Assembly: GCA_024529925.1 (NCBI GenBank)
Contig: JAFEUB010000731.1
Span: 1,323,501-1,387,500, forward strand
Direction: 5' to 3'
DNA length: 64,000 bases
Origin: Ophthalmolycus amberensis
Lineage: Eukaryota > Chordata > Actinopteri > Perciformes > Zoarcidae
Shown: positions 1-11,197 of the stretch, one piece after another
How positions within the stretch are numbered: the stretch's first letter is position 1
Layout: each line of letters begins with the position of its first letter
The notes under the pieces: generated by a model
What the model saw: only the letters and a program-made list of their open reading frames with translations
What the model was told of the DNA's origin: nothing
Database searches by the model: none
Translations under genes and position numbers: made by a program

Positions 1-1898
1 GGGCTTCGAAAAACCCACCTTGAACAGAGCTAAATCTGTATTCAGCGCGTGATTATGACGGCACACGGTTAGTATTTTTTAAACAGGCTTTCTGTGGTTA
101 AAAAAAACAACCATTTTTCCCCTCTTTTCTGTGCGATACAAAACGGTATATGTTAATTGATAATCAGCAGTGTTGATTCAGTGGTGCATTCAGTGCAAAT
201 CTGTGCCCTTCTGGATGTCAGAGGGTTTTTCGCAGCCACGTCAGTGCCAACCTATCTGGCAGTGCCGGCACCTGTTGGCGGTGCCAAGGCCTGGCAGGGG
301 TTATCGATGCTCTCTGATGGTGCCCGACAATCGCAGTGGAAATGACTGCGGCTGCTTGCGTCATGCCAGATAGAAAAGAGCATTTGCCGACAATGGCTTG
401 CTTTCACCGTCGCTCCTGTTTGTTTTTTTGTTTTTTTTTGCCGAACGCTGCTATCTGCGGCCAAGGAAAAAAACAAACACACACGCACGCAAAAAGAAAT
501 CTAAAAAACAGAGAGAAGCGGGAGCTGCGGTGAACATCATGTAAAACATGTCAACGTGGAAAACATGTCAACATGCAGAATGCTGTGCAGCGACGCCGTG
601 CAGGTGATGCAAAGTGATCTGCTGAGGAGGTTTGGGTGTGGGTGGGTTGTGAGTGTGTGTGTGGGGGGGACTGCAGCCTGTCTGTGTGATTCATGCTGCT
701 ACGTATCACAGTGAACCTGAACAGCACAGTCTAAGACGCTGCACATCTTTTTCAGAGACGAAATACTCAATATTTCAAAATAAAAAAAATTCTTTCTAAA
801 ATAAGACAACAGGAGGATTTCATCCTCTTGGATGCACCGATCGTGGAGCAGAAGAGCTCAAGTTAGACTGTAACTTCAACCTGATTCATTCGTGACTTTT
901 GCATTCATGTCTTCGGTGACTTTGTGGGAATTATTGTCCCATTTCTTCTGAAGCTGAATGATATCTGGTGTCGGAATGAATCTCTGGAAATGCAGTAATT
1001 ACTCCACAGTCGGGGTCCTTTTATTCACACACATAGCAGAGCCATTTAACCACGCGGCATACCGCAGCTGTGTTTAGTACACAGTGTTGGCAGCTCACTG
1101 AAACCCCGAGAATGGTTAAGATAAGAACCGATCACTGAATCTGTGCAGCATCCTCTGCTCGTGAATACAAACGTGCCGGGGTCTTAGTTTCAACAACTCT
1201 TCCGTTTCCTGTTATATATTAAAAAATAAAAAAACAACACAGACCTGAGACCCTTTTTTCAAAATGCAGCCGCCCCCTCAAAAAACTCACACCTCGCGCT
1301 GACTGGGAGTCAATATCTCAAGACATTGTTCCATCTCAGGTCCGAGAGGTGAGTTTCACGTTGTATTTTTTCCGTTAAAAGCTTTTGCAGGTGACTATTT
1401 AATGCACCTCTTTGTGGACGTTTTGAAATGAGCAAACTTTTGACCTCACATGGGCGGTGGGCGGAACAAAGATTCGCTGTCACGACTGCAGTTTTGAATG
1501 AGTGTGTAACTGCACCGTTTCTACTACGTAGTGATGCATCACTTCTTACCGTGATTGGCTCTTTGATCTCTTCCACTTTCAGCAGTGTTTTTAAACTTTT
1601 TTTAAAAGGGACTCCAGTGCGTTTTTCCTCTCAAACCGAGCCGTGAGCGTCTTCCGTAAATCTGGAAGATTTTTTTCTCTCCACAGTTGTTCCGTGGCGT
1701 TTCTGCAACTGTCGGCGTCACCTGACGGTGGTTTTAGCTGACGAGTGGTGTTGCATTGTTTGTGAAAACAGCAGCTTTTGTGTGTGAGACGATGAACCAT
1801 CACACAGAAAATATCTATTAGTAAGCAGCGTTATGAAGCATTTCACACGCGCCTGACCTTGCGGGCTCGACACACCTCTGGCTTTGTAGTCGTGATGG

Positions 1899-1940
<42 letters not shown>

Positions 1941-2580
1941 CCTGTTTTCTGTTGGTTTCCTGTTTTTGTTCTTACACAACCTGGACAGACGTGCCTGTCG
2001 ATGTCTGTTTGATGTGGACGTCGGACAGATGGGTCGGGGGGGGTCACGTCAGCCCCCCGCCTTGCGCGTTAAGATACCTCAGAAGACAAAAGGCTGCGGC
2101 ACGGTAGCAATGTGAATAACGAACACTTATTTGGTACTGCGTGTCATCGCTTTCATCATGCATACTATTTATATATCGGTGCATTTCAAGCATGTGTAAA
2201 AAAAAAAAAAAAAAAAAAAGCATTTCCTCCGTGGCCTCGGCAATGAACTTTGCCTCACACACCATTACCTCTCTTGCTCGTCACACAACCGAAAGATGGA
2301 AATACATGTACACCTCAGCGTCGGTGCATTTATAGTCACTTGTGTGTGTGTGTGTGTGCTGTGTGTGTCCACCTGATATCAGTCCGAGCTTTGCTCGTAA
2401 AGTCAGAGAGAAGCAGTTGTTATTAAGCCACCTCAAGGTTAAGCACAAACATGTCAGGTCCTTTATTGTCAATATCAACAGAGATTACCTGGTGTGATAT
2501 TTTTGCAGTTTGCTCGAGGGCAACAAAGGCCGGCAGCAGTGAAGGGTTCACCAAAGTAATGACAGAATCATGACAATAGC
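1..2580. other. Intergenic DNA with no recognised gene
   Basis: No open reading frame here looks like a protein, and I saw no RNA gene. The stretch holds a (CA)n microsatellite at 1900-1938, an A run at 2198-2219 and a short (GT)n at 2341-2359. If the minus-strand exon at 2685-2808 is real, this would be its first intron or further gene body, but I could not find a convincing second exon. Confidence 0.6.
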
Positions 2581-2684
2581 TCACGCTGCAACTTGAGCAA
2601 AACCGTCCAGCTTCCGCGGTTGTTTGCAGAGATGGAGTCGCTCTCCAGCTTCTGAACGTTCCTCCTTTTCTCTTTCTTTCTTAC

Positions 2685-2808
2685 CTCGTTTCAGGTCGTC
2701 CTCCACTTTGACAGCTCGGGGTTGTGTTGGGACAACAGAGGTTAGCTCGTCTAATATTTTGGTATGATCCAGTATTGTGAAGTTTGTGAGATGGGAAATG
2801 TCTGCCAT
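2685..2808 (-). CDS. Candidate first coding exon of an unidentified minus-strand gene
   Basis: On the minus strand an ATG at 2808-2806 sits in a good initiation context (AAAG before ATGGCA). It opens 41 codons beginning MADISHLTNFTILDHTKILD and ending VKVEDDLKR. The frame then reaches a near-consensus splice donor, CGAG followed by GTAAGAAAG, with the GT at 2684-2683, leaving one base of a split codon. Past the donor the reading frame turns into low-complexity Lys/Glu, as intron would. The peptide is of mixed composition and is not a microsatellite product. I do not recognise the protein and found no downstream exon in 1-2600. If real, the gene runs off the left edge, with its start about 1.5-2.5 kb from the satb1 promoter block and transcribed away from it. 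It could also be a chance open frame or the first exon of a transposon-derived gene. Confidence 0.35.
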
Positions 2809-2819
2809 CTTTGAGTCTT

Positions 2820-4150
2820 ATTGTTTACTGACAAGAACATATAGTGTTAATGGATGAAGTGTTGAGACATCTCACCTAAATTCATGTTATAATATACTGT
2901 AGTATAAGAGGTTAAACTACTTATTTTTAAAGCAAACATCAACACTAGGCCCAAGCAACACTGACCTGTATTATATGCAAATAAAGGGAAATAACCAACC
3001 TTTTGCATACCTAGTTATGTTGTGTCAGAATATATGAATTTTATTATATTTCCAATGCAATAAGTAAATATTAGACAACTTGACATTGGGTGCAGCAGAG
3101 ATGTAGCTCTCCACCTTTAGTGTGCAGAAGAAGAGAGCCTTCACAATTTTTAAGGCTCATACATATTTAAATGTGTAAAGTATTGCCACGATGTGGTCTT
3201 TTAATAGTTCAAGATATAAATTAATACCTATTTCAATGTATTAATATTCCATTTTTTGTATTATAGTCCTTGTCTAAGAAATGAAGTCGTGTATAAAGAT
3301 ATTACCCCCCTTTTGGGCTTTCTGATCTGTGATTTCTGATATTGATTCATAACATATATGTATAATAGGAAGTAAGTAACAAACTCTCGTTAAAAGAAGA
3401 AGAAGACTTGAGACAGTCTGTATTCTCATTGCACATGCAAAAACATTTCAAGCAAACTGTTTATATGTTCCAAAAGTTATTCAATTTGGTGTTTGGGGGA
3501 CACATGAAAGCTTTTCTGTAAATGCAACATGTATTTTTGGGTTCCCTTTAGTTTATTGTGATGTTTATAATTAATTTATTAATTTTTATTTATCTCAGAA
3601 CTGACTGGAGGTCAAATAGTTCCCCTTAACTTTCGCTATTTCAGACCAAATCACTGAATGTAAAATATCTAGTAAAATAAAAACTACTTACTGGGCAAAA
3701 GTATATTTTAAAAATATAATATTTAAGATGTGTGTGGATGTGTGAGTGGGTGTGTGTGTGTTCGCGCGAGCATCTGTGTGTTACCCGGTAATAAATGCAG
3801 GACCGCCTCACTCTAATCAAGCTGATTAAAAATTCCTGCGCGCACAGCCGGAAATCGCACCAGCGTTCCTCTCAGTGTGTGTGCATGCATGTGTGTGTGT
3901 GTGCATGCATGTGTGTGTGTGTGCGTGTGATTTCTCTCCGTCCACTTTCTCCACTTTTATTTGTCTCCGCTAGGACTTTTTTGGCCTGAGATGCGGAGGA
4001 ATCCTCTGTTTTTAAAATTATTATTATTATTATTAGGGGATTATTTATTCCTCACACACTCTCTCACGCACACACACACACACATCCTCCTATCTTCTTC
4101 TTTTTTCCTAAACACCCCCCCCCCCCTCTTGCTACCACGCCATTTGAAAT
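2820..4150. other. AT-rich intergenic spacer upstream of satb1
   Basis: The stretch is AT-rich with no supported gene. It contains (GT)n-rich runs near 3737-3766 and 3879-3926 and a short TTA repeat near 4017-4035. It changes at about 4.15 kb into the purine- and CpG-rich block taken as the satb1 5' end. Confidence 0.5.
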
Positions 4151-5425
4151 GAGGAGGAGAAAAGGGAAAGCGAAGCACAGGCAGCACCAGCAGCGAGGAG
4201 AGGAGAGGGGGGAGTGATGAGTCAATACAACTAATAATTTAATGGGGACAGAGAGGGAGAGACGGAGTGAGAGAGAGGGGGAGAGAGACAGAGAGGGAGA
4301 TAGAAGAGAGAAAGAAAGAGGAGCTCCGTCCGGACGCCAATCCCCGACCAACAGGACACCTCCTACTATTACTACCGCGGGGCAGCTCTCCGGTGCATCC
4401 ACGGGCAGCCTTATTGACGCACGACGCACGGAAAGTAAACCCGCACTTTTTGACCCCCCTCTCCTTGTTTTATTTGTGGCGAACCTGTTTTCCGACTGTC
4501 CGCAGATATCGTCTCCACACATCGCCTCCAGCGCGAGAGCGAGATCCCACTGTCGGGTTATTATTACTAATATTACGTGTCTCTCTGTCTCAGTCAGCCG
4601 GTGGTCAAATCTAAGCTAAGCCGACGTTTTTGGGCACGTTAGTCTGTCTCTTCGTTGGGTCTCGCACGGCGGGTTGTTGGTTTATTTTTTTTTATCGCTA
4701 CAACTGTGTCCGAGGTGCTTCTTTTGCTTTCCACCGCGCGGCTGCTAACTGCGCGGCTCAGGCGGCTGCTGCCGATGAAGCGATCTGGATGTTGTGGTGC
4801 GAACTAAAGCAGAAGAAGTCGCCTTCACTTGTAACCGATGGACTCACTTCTGTAGCTAAATGTCGCCGGTTGTAACGGTTCCCGTGGCCGTTTTTTTCCT
4901 CCCAGTCGGACGGAATCGGCTGACGGACACCGCACGCACGTAGACACACACACACACACACACACACGCACAGAGACACGCTGAACATAACCGCTTACCA
5001 ATGTTCGCCTATCGCGGTCCATCTCGACCTCGTCGTCTCTCGCACAGACCCGGGTTGTTGTTTGTTCGCACCGCCTCCCAGTCGGAGAAGAGCCGGAGAA
5101 AGCGTCTTTTTTCATTTTCTTTTTCTTCTTCTTCTAAATAACCGTTCGCTGTCATGCACGCGTAGAGAGCGAGCGAGAGAGATAACAAGACCGGGAAGCA
5201 GGAGTTGTTTTGGGTTGTCTCCTTTTTCTTTCTTTCTTTTTTTTTTTTTTACTACCCTGGCCAAACTTGGAGAAGACGTGTTTTCCAGCCGGTGTTTTAT
5301 GCTCCTCGGTGCTGAAGTGCTGCGTTTCAGGTTGGTTTGGAAGATTTTTCACTCAACTTGCCCTCCTCTCCCCTCCTTTAACCATCTCTTCAGGGGGGGT
5401 GATGTGTCCATTTAAACTATTGCTC

Positions 5426-5450
<25 letters not shown>
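4150..5450 (+). promoter_or_regulatory. satb1: Probable satb1 CpG-rich promoter and 5' noncoding exon
   Basis: This block differs from its flanks. It is rich in CpG (especially 4320-4560 and 4720-5110), has a GA-rich tract at 4249-4322 and a CCAAT motif near 4335-4340. The first satb1 coding exon begins with a splice acceptor (AG at 6552-6553) and has in-frame stops just upstream of its ATG, so at least one noncoding exon must lie upstream. This is the only promoter-like stretch close by. I could not fix the transcription start or the donor; CAG followed by GTTGGT at 5331 is a weak donor candidate. Confidence 0.45.
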
Positions 5451-5457
<7 letters not shown>

Positions 5458-6553
5458 TTAAGGTCATTCTAAAATCCTGACCTGGATCCGGACTGTATGT
5501 GGGTCTGGATTCCTTATGGCCCCTCTTATTTGTGGGGAATCATTTGCCTCATTGCATGTTTTGAATGGGGATGGGGGGGCAGTTCGTGATCTTTTGCTGG
5601 GGGGGGGGGGGGGGGGGGGTTTGCCCTTTTTTCTGCATGGCGTGTTAACCTGCATGCAGAACCTGTTTTATACAAATCTTAAAAAGTTTACTCCAGGGAG
5701 TTCAAATAATGTGGGAATTGTGAGCTTCAGCCCTCAAATCAATAGCTTCAGCTTTGTGTCCGTGCATTAAAGCACCTGTGGGCTCCATCTTTCTCTCCTC
5801 TTCATATCTCCTTTTGTCCTTTTTCTTTAACTTTTTTTTTTTTGGTTGTTGTCTTCATGAAGTCAACAACTGTGTGTTCTGAAGTTTCCAGAAGCTGCCC
5901 CCCCCCCCCCCCCATCACAAAGTTGTAAACTGATAGCTTTCCCATGAATATCGCTCTGCACTTGCAACATCTAAAAATAAAGTTCACACCTGTAAAGTCA
6001 TCATGTAGCTGATTGTGTCACACAGTGACGTTGCGGCCTGTCGCCTCCCTTCCTCCCCGAGCTGCGTCACGATATGTGAAGCCACGCGGAGTGACTCAGA
6101 AACCGAATTACGTTTTTTTTTTCACTTCTCCCCCTTATCTTTGCGTGCGCCACAGCAGCAGAACCTTGTTCCTTGAACTGCACTGGATTCATTCAAGTGG
6201 AATCTCCCAGCAAATTAATGTGTTTGCACTAAAAAAACAAAAAACAGGGTTTGTTTTTTGCCCCCCTCTCGCATGGGAATCTCTTGTGGGACGCCCATAC
6301 ATAATACATGCGTTGAAAAATGGGAACATTGCAAGCGGCACGAAAACGTCACCGTGGCCCGAGTCGCCATAACTGAAGCGAATTGACAGTTATTGCCGTA
6401 ATGGGTCCGTTCTCAGAGGTTTCAATTACTTAAAGCACTTTTTTTTTGGAGGGGGCTCTATAAAAACGTCCCATCACGTCGGTGACACCCACACAAAGGA
6501 TTCTGTGTTCATCGCTTCATAGCTGAGTGTCTCCCGCTGCGTCTCCTCCCCAG
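5451..6553 (+). other. satb1: Probable 5' noncoding intron of satb1
   Basis: The stretch is noncoding between the promoter block and the first coding exon. It contains a 21-base G run at 5599-5619, a 16-base C run at 5898-5913 and ends in a pyrimidine-rich acceptor (TCTCCTCCCCAG) at 6542-6553. The 5' boundary is not known. Confidence 0.45.
5599..5619 (+). repeat. Poly(G) run of 21
   Basis: This homopolymer lies just downstream of the probable promoter block and can form a G-quadruplex in DNA or nascent RNA. Confidence 0.9.
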
Positions 6554-6581
6554 GTGATAGTGAGCAGAGGCGCTGAGAATG

Positions 6582-6793
6582 ATGGACCATCTCAGCGAGG
6601 CGTGTTTGGGCAAGGAGAACTCCGACCTGGTCAACAGCATGGCCGAGGCCAAGGCCCCGCCGGCCAAGCTGCCCCGGCTGGAGCAGAACGGCAGCCCACT
6701 GGGCCGGGCCAGGCTGGGCAGCACCGGGGCCAAACTCGCCGGGGGTCCCGTACAAGCCCGCCGGCCACCTGCTGAAGACCTGCCACAAGAGAG
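6582..6793 (+). CDS. satb1: satb1 coding exon 1 (N terminus, nuclear-targeting segment), carrying an apparent 1-base insertion
   Basis: The exon starts after the acceptor at 6552-6553. In-frame stops lie at 6558-6560 and 6561-6563. Two ATGs are in tandem (6579 and 6582); the second gives the family start MDHL. Residues 1-70 follow human SATB1 closely: PPAK at 26-29, RLEQNGSPLG from 32, LGSTGAK. Lys29 and Arg32, reported as needed for nuclear targeting of SATB1, are kept. After AKLAG the frame that matches the family (VPYKPAGHLLKTCHKRG) is shifted by one base, because the G run at 6741-6745 has five G where four are expected. As written, frame 1 continues through unrelated residues and meets TGA at 6795-6797. 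The donor AG/GTGAGAG is at 6793/6794 and leaves phase 1, which fits exon 2 only in the corrected frame. The cause is either an assembly error or a real allele. Confidence 0.9.
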
Positions 6794-9559
6794 GTGAGAG
6801 AGGGGAGGACAAGAACGAGTGTGTTTCTATTTCATAATTGTGTCGACAACGTGCTGCTTTCAGCCTCTCAAATGTGAAGATCTGCCGATTGTCTCCGTTT
6901 CTTATGACTGTACATTTTGGGCTTTTGCCCCGTTTATTGGACAGAACAGTCAGTTTGAAGACTTCGTCCTGGATTCTACTTCTGATAGAGCTGGAACAAG
7001 TAGTCCATGCATTGATCCACTTCTCAAATGTGAAGATTTGCTGCTTTTCTTCGTCTTATGTGACAGAAAACGGAATGTTTTCGGGGCAATATGAACAATA
7101 TGAATATGGCAATCTGTGATGAGCTTTTTTTCCACCAATTTTTTTACATTTTATAGACTGAATCGATTATTTGAGAAAATAATCAGCTGATTAATTGCTG
7201 ATTAAAAAGAATAATAGTTGTGGTACCAAAAATAAATCAAAATAATGACAATAAATATATTTTTTAGTCCGTAGAAACTAATTATGAAACAGATATAGCT
7301 GAACTAACTTTGTGTGTGTATGAGTACGAGAATAATAAACCATGTAAATAGAGGAGAGCTATTTAAATGCACCTTAAATACCCCCCCCCCCCCCCCCCCG
7401 CCCCGTCCCACACCAGCTTCTGCCCACCACCACCCTGCATGCTCTCCAAGACTCTTAAACCTTTTTACAATGTGTCTTTGGTCCTCTCAACACACACACA
7501 CTGCACACACACACTGCACACACTCCCACTTATTTGCCCAGACAATAGCTAATAGAGGAGCACTGTGAGAGTTATCCCTGCGTCGGGCTATATAGCGCTG
7601 TGTCACCGCTCCTCTCTCTCCAACCGCAGCCCTCCCGCTCCGCCATTTGTTTATTAAGGGAAAGTTTCAGTCCTTTAAGAGCCATTCTTGTTTAAAGGGA
7701 GCCTTTACTTTGGGATTATGACATAGCTTTTTAATAAAACTGGTGTCGTCTCGTGAAAAACGCGGCGGGTAAAGCGATCCAAAAAAAAAAAATGAAGCTT
7801 TTTATGATTATGTTGTTTTCTTCTTAGTGGGTTGGAAATGAGTTTGAAACCTGCAGGTTCGGTGTTGTAGTAGCACTTGGCAGCTCTTCTGTTTGTTTGT
7901 TTGGCTGGTTTGCTTTTCTTTGGCCAGGAGGGACTCAGGAACTCTTGGAATGTGGCTGTGTGAGTGTCCTCCAATGGGCCGTTTATCCTATTCGCTCCTT
8001 TAATCTACGCGTCGCACTCCAGCTGAGAGAGCTTAATTTTTCGCCTCCATCATCTCCGCTCCTCTCGGCCTCCTACGACGCCCCGATTCCCTCCCAAAGC
8101 TTCCTCGTCGCTCTGCCCTCCTCTCACGCTTGCCGAGTTTTCTTCCCCGAGCAAAGGGGCGAAGCGGCCGAGAGGCTCACAGTGGGCATTGTGTCCGAGC
8201 CCGAAACAATATTTACCGCAGCCCTCTCTGGGCTCCCTGGAAACAAAGCCGGTATTGATCCCCCCCCAAATGAACCTACACAGCAGTCTTTATTGTTAGA
8301 TCTTTATCTATTAAAATCAGGGGAGGAGAAAAGCAGCTCTTTCAGCACATTCCCTTGCATCTGTCGGCTTATTGATTGTTTTGCCAGAGCTGTGTGCATC
8401 TTCTGGAATTCCTGGGATCGGAAAATATGAGAACGGAGTGGTTTTAATCGGCATAGACGATAAATGTCCGTGTTGAGGTGAGAGCAGAGTGGAGGCAGAC
8501 TGAGGAGGTATCGGGCCACACCGTGAAGGATTCACGTCGTACAGGAAGCTGCAGGTACTTTGACAGCATTTCGATTTTCCGCCGTTGTTTCATTCAAACC
8601 GAGACTTCAAAAGGCCAAGTTGTCCCCTCGCCCTTAAACTTTCTCACATCGCCGGGATGTTATTTTAAGATTAAAAAAAAATGGCATATCGGTGATATTT
8701 GCAGAACATTCGCCAGTCTTTGGACAAGGATTGCTCATTCCACCTAACAGCAGAGCCACTGTTGACACGGACTAGTAAACCTCGGGGCGCGGAGGTGGAA
8801 CGGGATTTGAAGCACTGCATCATGGGAAGATGATTTTTTTGGTTGGCAGGCAGAAGGAAAGTCTGTGATCAGAGAACCTCGATAGTGAACGAAACAGTTA
8901 ATTGTGCCAAAAGGAGACATAGGAGTGGAAAGCGTTCTGTGGCTGCTGTTCACACTGAGCTAAAAGGTGATATAATGTATCACTTATTAAACTCACACCT
9001 CCCATACGTGCAACATCTCTGTAATATTATGGCATCGTCTTAAAACCTAGAGCGAGAAAAGAGGACTGCGGGAAGGAATCCTCCAGCAGTTGATCAGATC
9101 ACGTCTTGAAATTGGATTACAGATGGGAAAAGCACTTGGGAATTACATGACAAAAGAGAGCACTTCTAAATAACATCAAATAAGAGGTAAAACAAATGCA
9201 GCCTCAGAAACTGTGCAGGTTACTGTGCACCCAAGGAGCTTCTGATTCCCCACGTTTGATGCGAGTGTTTGGCATTGAGACAGAAAGGTGAGGGCTTCGA
9301 TAGAAACCGCCCCATTAAAGATGAAAAATGCCTTTGTGGTACAAACCCATCCTTTAGTTCATTTCTGTCCAGCACTTCCACTCAGCAGCAATCTAATCAC
9401 ACCGCTCACAAACCCCTCGACGCTCAACCTCAAGTGTAACTCAATCGTCGGCGCTAAATATTAATCTCGTCCCCTGAAAGCTGAAGGTCAGAAGATTGCA
9501 GGTGGAGAAATGCGAAGCCTCCGGCTCTCTAACTTCTAACGCCTCCGTGTGTCCCTCAG
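6794..9559 (+). other. satb1: satb1 intron 1
   Basis: This intron is 2.77 kb with donor GTGAGAG and acceptor GTGTCCCTCAG. It contains two fragments of a dispersed repeat (about 6863-6975 and 7018-7223), a 19-base C run at 7381-7399, a CA-rich tract at 7491-7529, and a GC-richer stretch near 7990-8250 with a 177-codon open frame that does not look like a protein. No other gene was found. Confidence 0.85.
7018..7223. mobile_element. Degenerate dispersed-repeat copy
   Basis: It starts CTTCTCAAATGTGAAGATTT and ends with a TTGAGAAAATAATCAGCTGA segment, the same internal and terminal words as the GCTGCAAC-ended element. A second partial start (CTCAAATGTGAAGATCTG) lies near 6866. Confidence 0.5.
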
Positions 9560-9736
9560 GCAACATGCTGCCCGTGTTCTGTGTGGTCGAGCACTACGAG
9601 AACCCCATGGACTTCGACAGCAAGGAGGAGCACGCCGAGTTCGTCCTGGTGCGCAAGGACATGCTCTTCAACCAGCTCATCGAGATGGCCCTGCTGTCGC
9701 TGGGCTACTCCCACAGCTCAGCGGCCCAGGCCAAAG
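9560..9736 (+). CDS. satb1: satb1 coding exon 2 (first half of ULD)
   Basis: This exon encodes residues 71-129 plus the first base of codon 130. Reading GNMLPVFCVVEHYEN, then EEHAEFVLVRKDMLFNQLIE and LGYSHSSAAQAK, it is nearly identical to SATB1 from other vertebrates. It forms the start of the ubiquitin-like domain that drives SATB1 tetramer assembly and partner binding. The acceptor AG is at 9558-9559 and the donor AAAG/GTAACC at 9736/9737. The exon contains an ATG at 9565, so a protein starting here would lack the first 72 residues. That matters if the exon 1 frameshift is real. Confidence 0.96.
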
Positions 9737-9866
9737 GTAACCTGATGATGTCACTCGTCGACGGTCCGTCACCGTCTCTTCATTTCCCCTCACCACTTCT
9801 CATCTTCTCTTCCCCTCCTTTATTTGATCTCTTTAATGCTCATTGGCTTTTCCACAACGTTTCCCC

Positions 9867-9867
<1 letters not shown>

Positions 9868-9921
<54 letters not shown>
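9868..9921 (+). repeat. (CA)27 microsatellite near the exon 2 donor
   Basis: This is a perfect dinucleotide run about 130 bases downstream of the intron 2 donor, complementary to (GT)n at 10642-10664. Confidence 0.95.
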
Positions 9922-9922
<1 letters not shown>

Positions 9923-10306
9923 GTGTGACCATAATAGCCTCCCGCCAGCAGATCTGAAGCCACAGAAGCACATCCTGACACTGATCCCTGACAGGAGATG
10001 CTCAAGTCTCTCGGGGGGTCACACACACATTCCCACAGGGATGTATAAAGTCTAAATGCACAGGCGTACACTCTAAAATGTTTACATTTGCGTATTGTGC
10101 ATATAAGTGAGTAGGACACACACACACACACACTCGTACAATATATATTTATATACACTCAGTGACTCAGTGGGTGGGAGGGGCAGGTGGAGGAAAGGGT
10201 CCGCTAATTGCACTTGAGCACACGCTGGCCGAGGGTGGCTGGCTGTTTCAAGGTGCCTCTTAGCGTGCTCTTTTATTATAGCCTGTCCATCACACTGCAG
10301 CGCACA

Positions 10307-10345
<39 letters not shown>

Positions 10346-10641
10346 CTTAGTACACCATAAGTTTACTTCCTCGAGGTGTGGGCTGCCACTTGAATTCAAG
10401 GTAGTCTCAGGAGAAATTGTGGCACGGATGTTGTGATTTCAGGGACAAATTGTAGAGTATATGTCGAGTGTTTATGGCACTGGGTTATGATAAAGTCATT
10501 ATTTGTAGTTAAGCAGCTATATGCATCGAGCCAAGATGCTAAAATGAACTTTGTGCTAATGTGCTCTCTTGTTTTCTTTTTTTTTTTATGTTTCGTCTCG
10601 TGTCCATTGTCCGTCCACATCTCGTGTCCACGTTCACGCGC

Positions 10642-10664
10642 GTGTGTGTGTGTGTGTGTGTGTG
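10642..10664 (+). repeat. (GT)n microsatellite before the exon 3 acceptor
   Basis: This run ends 20 bases before exon 3 and stands where a pyrimidine tract would be expected. Confidence 0.95.
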
Positions 10665-10683
10665 CACGTGTCCCGTCATCCAG

Positions 10684-10810
10684 GTATGATTCAGGTGGGG
10701 AAGTGGAACCCCGTCCCCCTGTCATACGTGACAGACGCACCGGACGCTACAGTGGCTGACATGCTGCAGGACGTCTACCACGTGGTCACGCTTAAGATCC
10801 AGCTGCACAG
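10684..10810 (+). CDS. satb1: satb1 coding exon 3 (second half of ULD)
   Basis: This exon encodes residues 130-171 and two bases of codon 172. It reads GMIQVGKWNPVPLSYVTDAP, then DATVADMLQDVYHVVTLKIQ, which is the end of the ULD. Lys136, the acetylated lysine described in mammalian SATB1, is present at the same position. The acceptor AG is at 10682-10683 and the donor CACAG/GTAAGAAA at 10810/10811. The exon is held between complementary tracts, (GT)n at 10642-10664 and (CA)13 at 10818-10843. Its length (127) is not a multiple of three, so skipping would break the frame. Confidence 0.96.
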
Positions 10811-10817
10811 GTAAGAA

Positions 10818-10843
10818 ACACACACACACACACACACACACAC
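10818..10843 (+). repeat. (CA)13 microsatellite after the exon 3 donor
   Basis: This run begins seven bases into intron 3, directly after GTAAGAA. Confidence 0.95.
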
Positions 10844-11164
10844 GTTTCCCTTTACAGTATACACTAGAAGCTAACACACATGAACGCACAGATGTGTACC
10901 GATCCCAGATATGTGTAGGTGTTCACACAAGTTTTTTATTTTTTTTTATCTGACTACCGCCCACTAAAGTGCAGTGTCATAACCTAAAACACGCACACGC
11001 ACATGCAGAGGTATTGGATTGCTTGAATACACACTGAAGCAGAGTTTCACCTGTTAGTCTTTGCTTCCAACGCTCACACACGTAGCATGTCTTGTAAGCC
11101 CAGAGGCTGGTGCCAATCTGATGATACCCTCTGTATGTTTGATACTGAGAATAGCTCTGTTACT

Positions 11165-11197
<33 letters not shown>

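Larger units (their letters stand above)
9737..10683 (+). other. satb1: satb1 intron 2, with (CA)n near the donor and (GT)n near the acceptor
   Basis: This intron is 947 bp. A (CA)27 tract lies at 9868-9921, about 130 bases after the donor. Shorter (CA)n tracts are at 10117-10133 and 10308-10344. A (GT)n tract at 10642-10664 ends 20 bases before exon 3. The acceptor has almost no pyrimidine tract beyond the GT run and TCCCGTCATCCAG. The 5' (CA)n and 3' (GT)n can pair in the RNA and bring the splice sites together. Confidence 0.85.

Noticed and set aside
7897..8430. 177-codon open frame in intron 1
   Set aside because: It sits in a somewhat GC-richer stretch but shows no domain or splice sites; probably chance.
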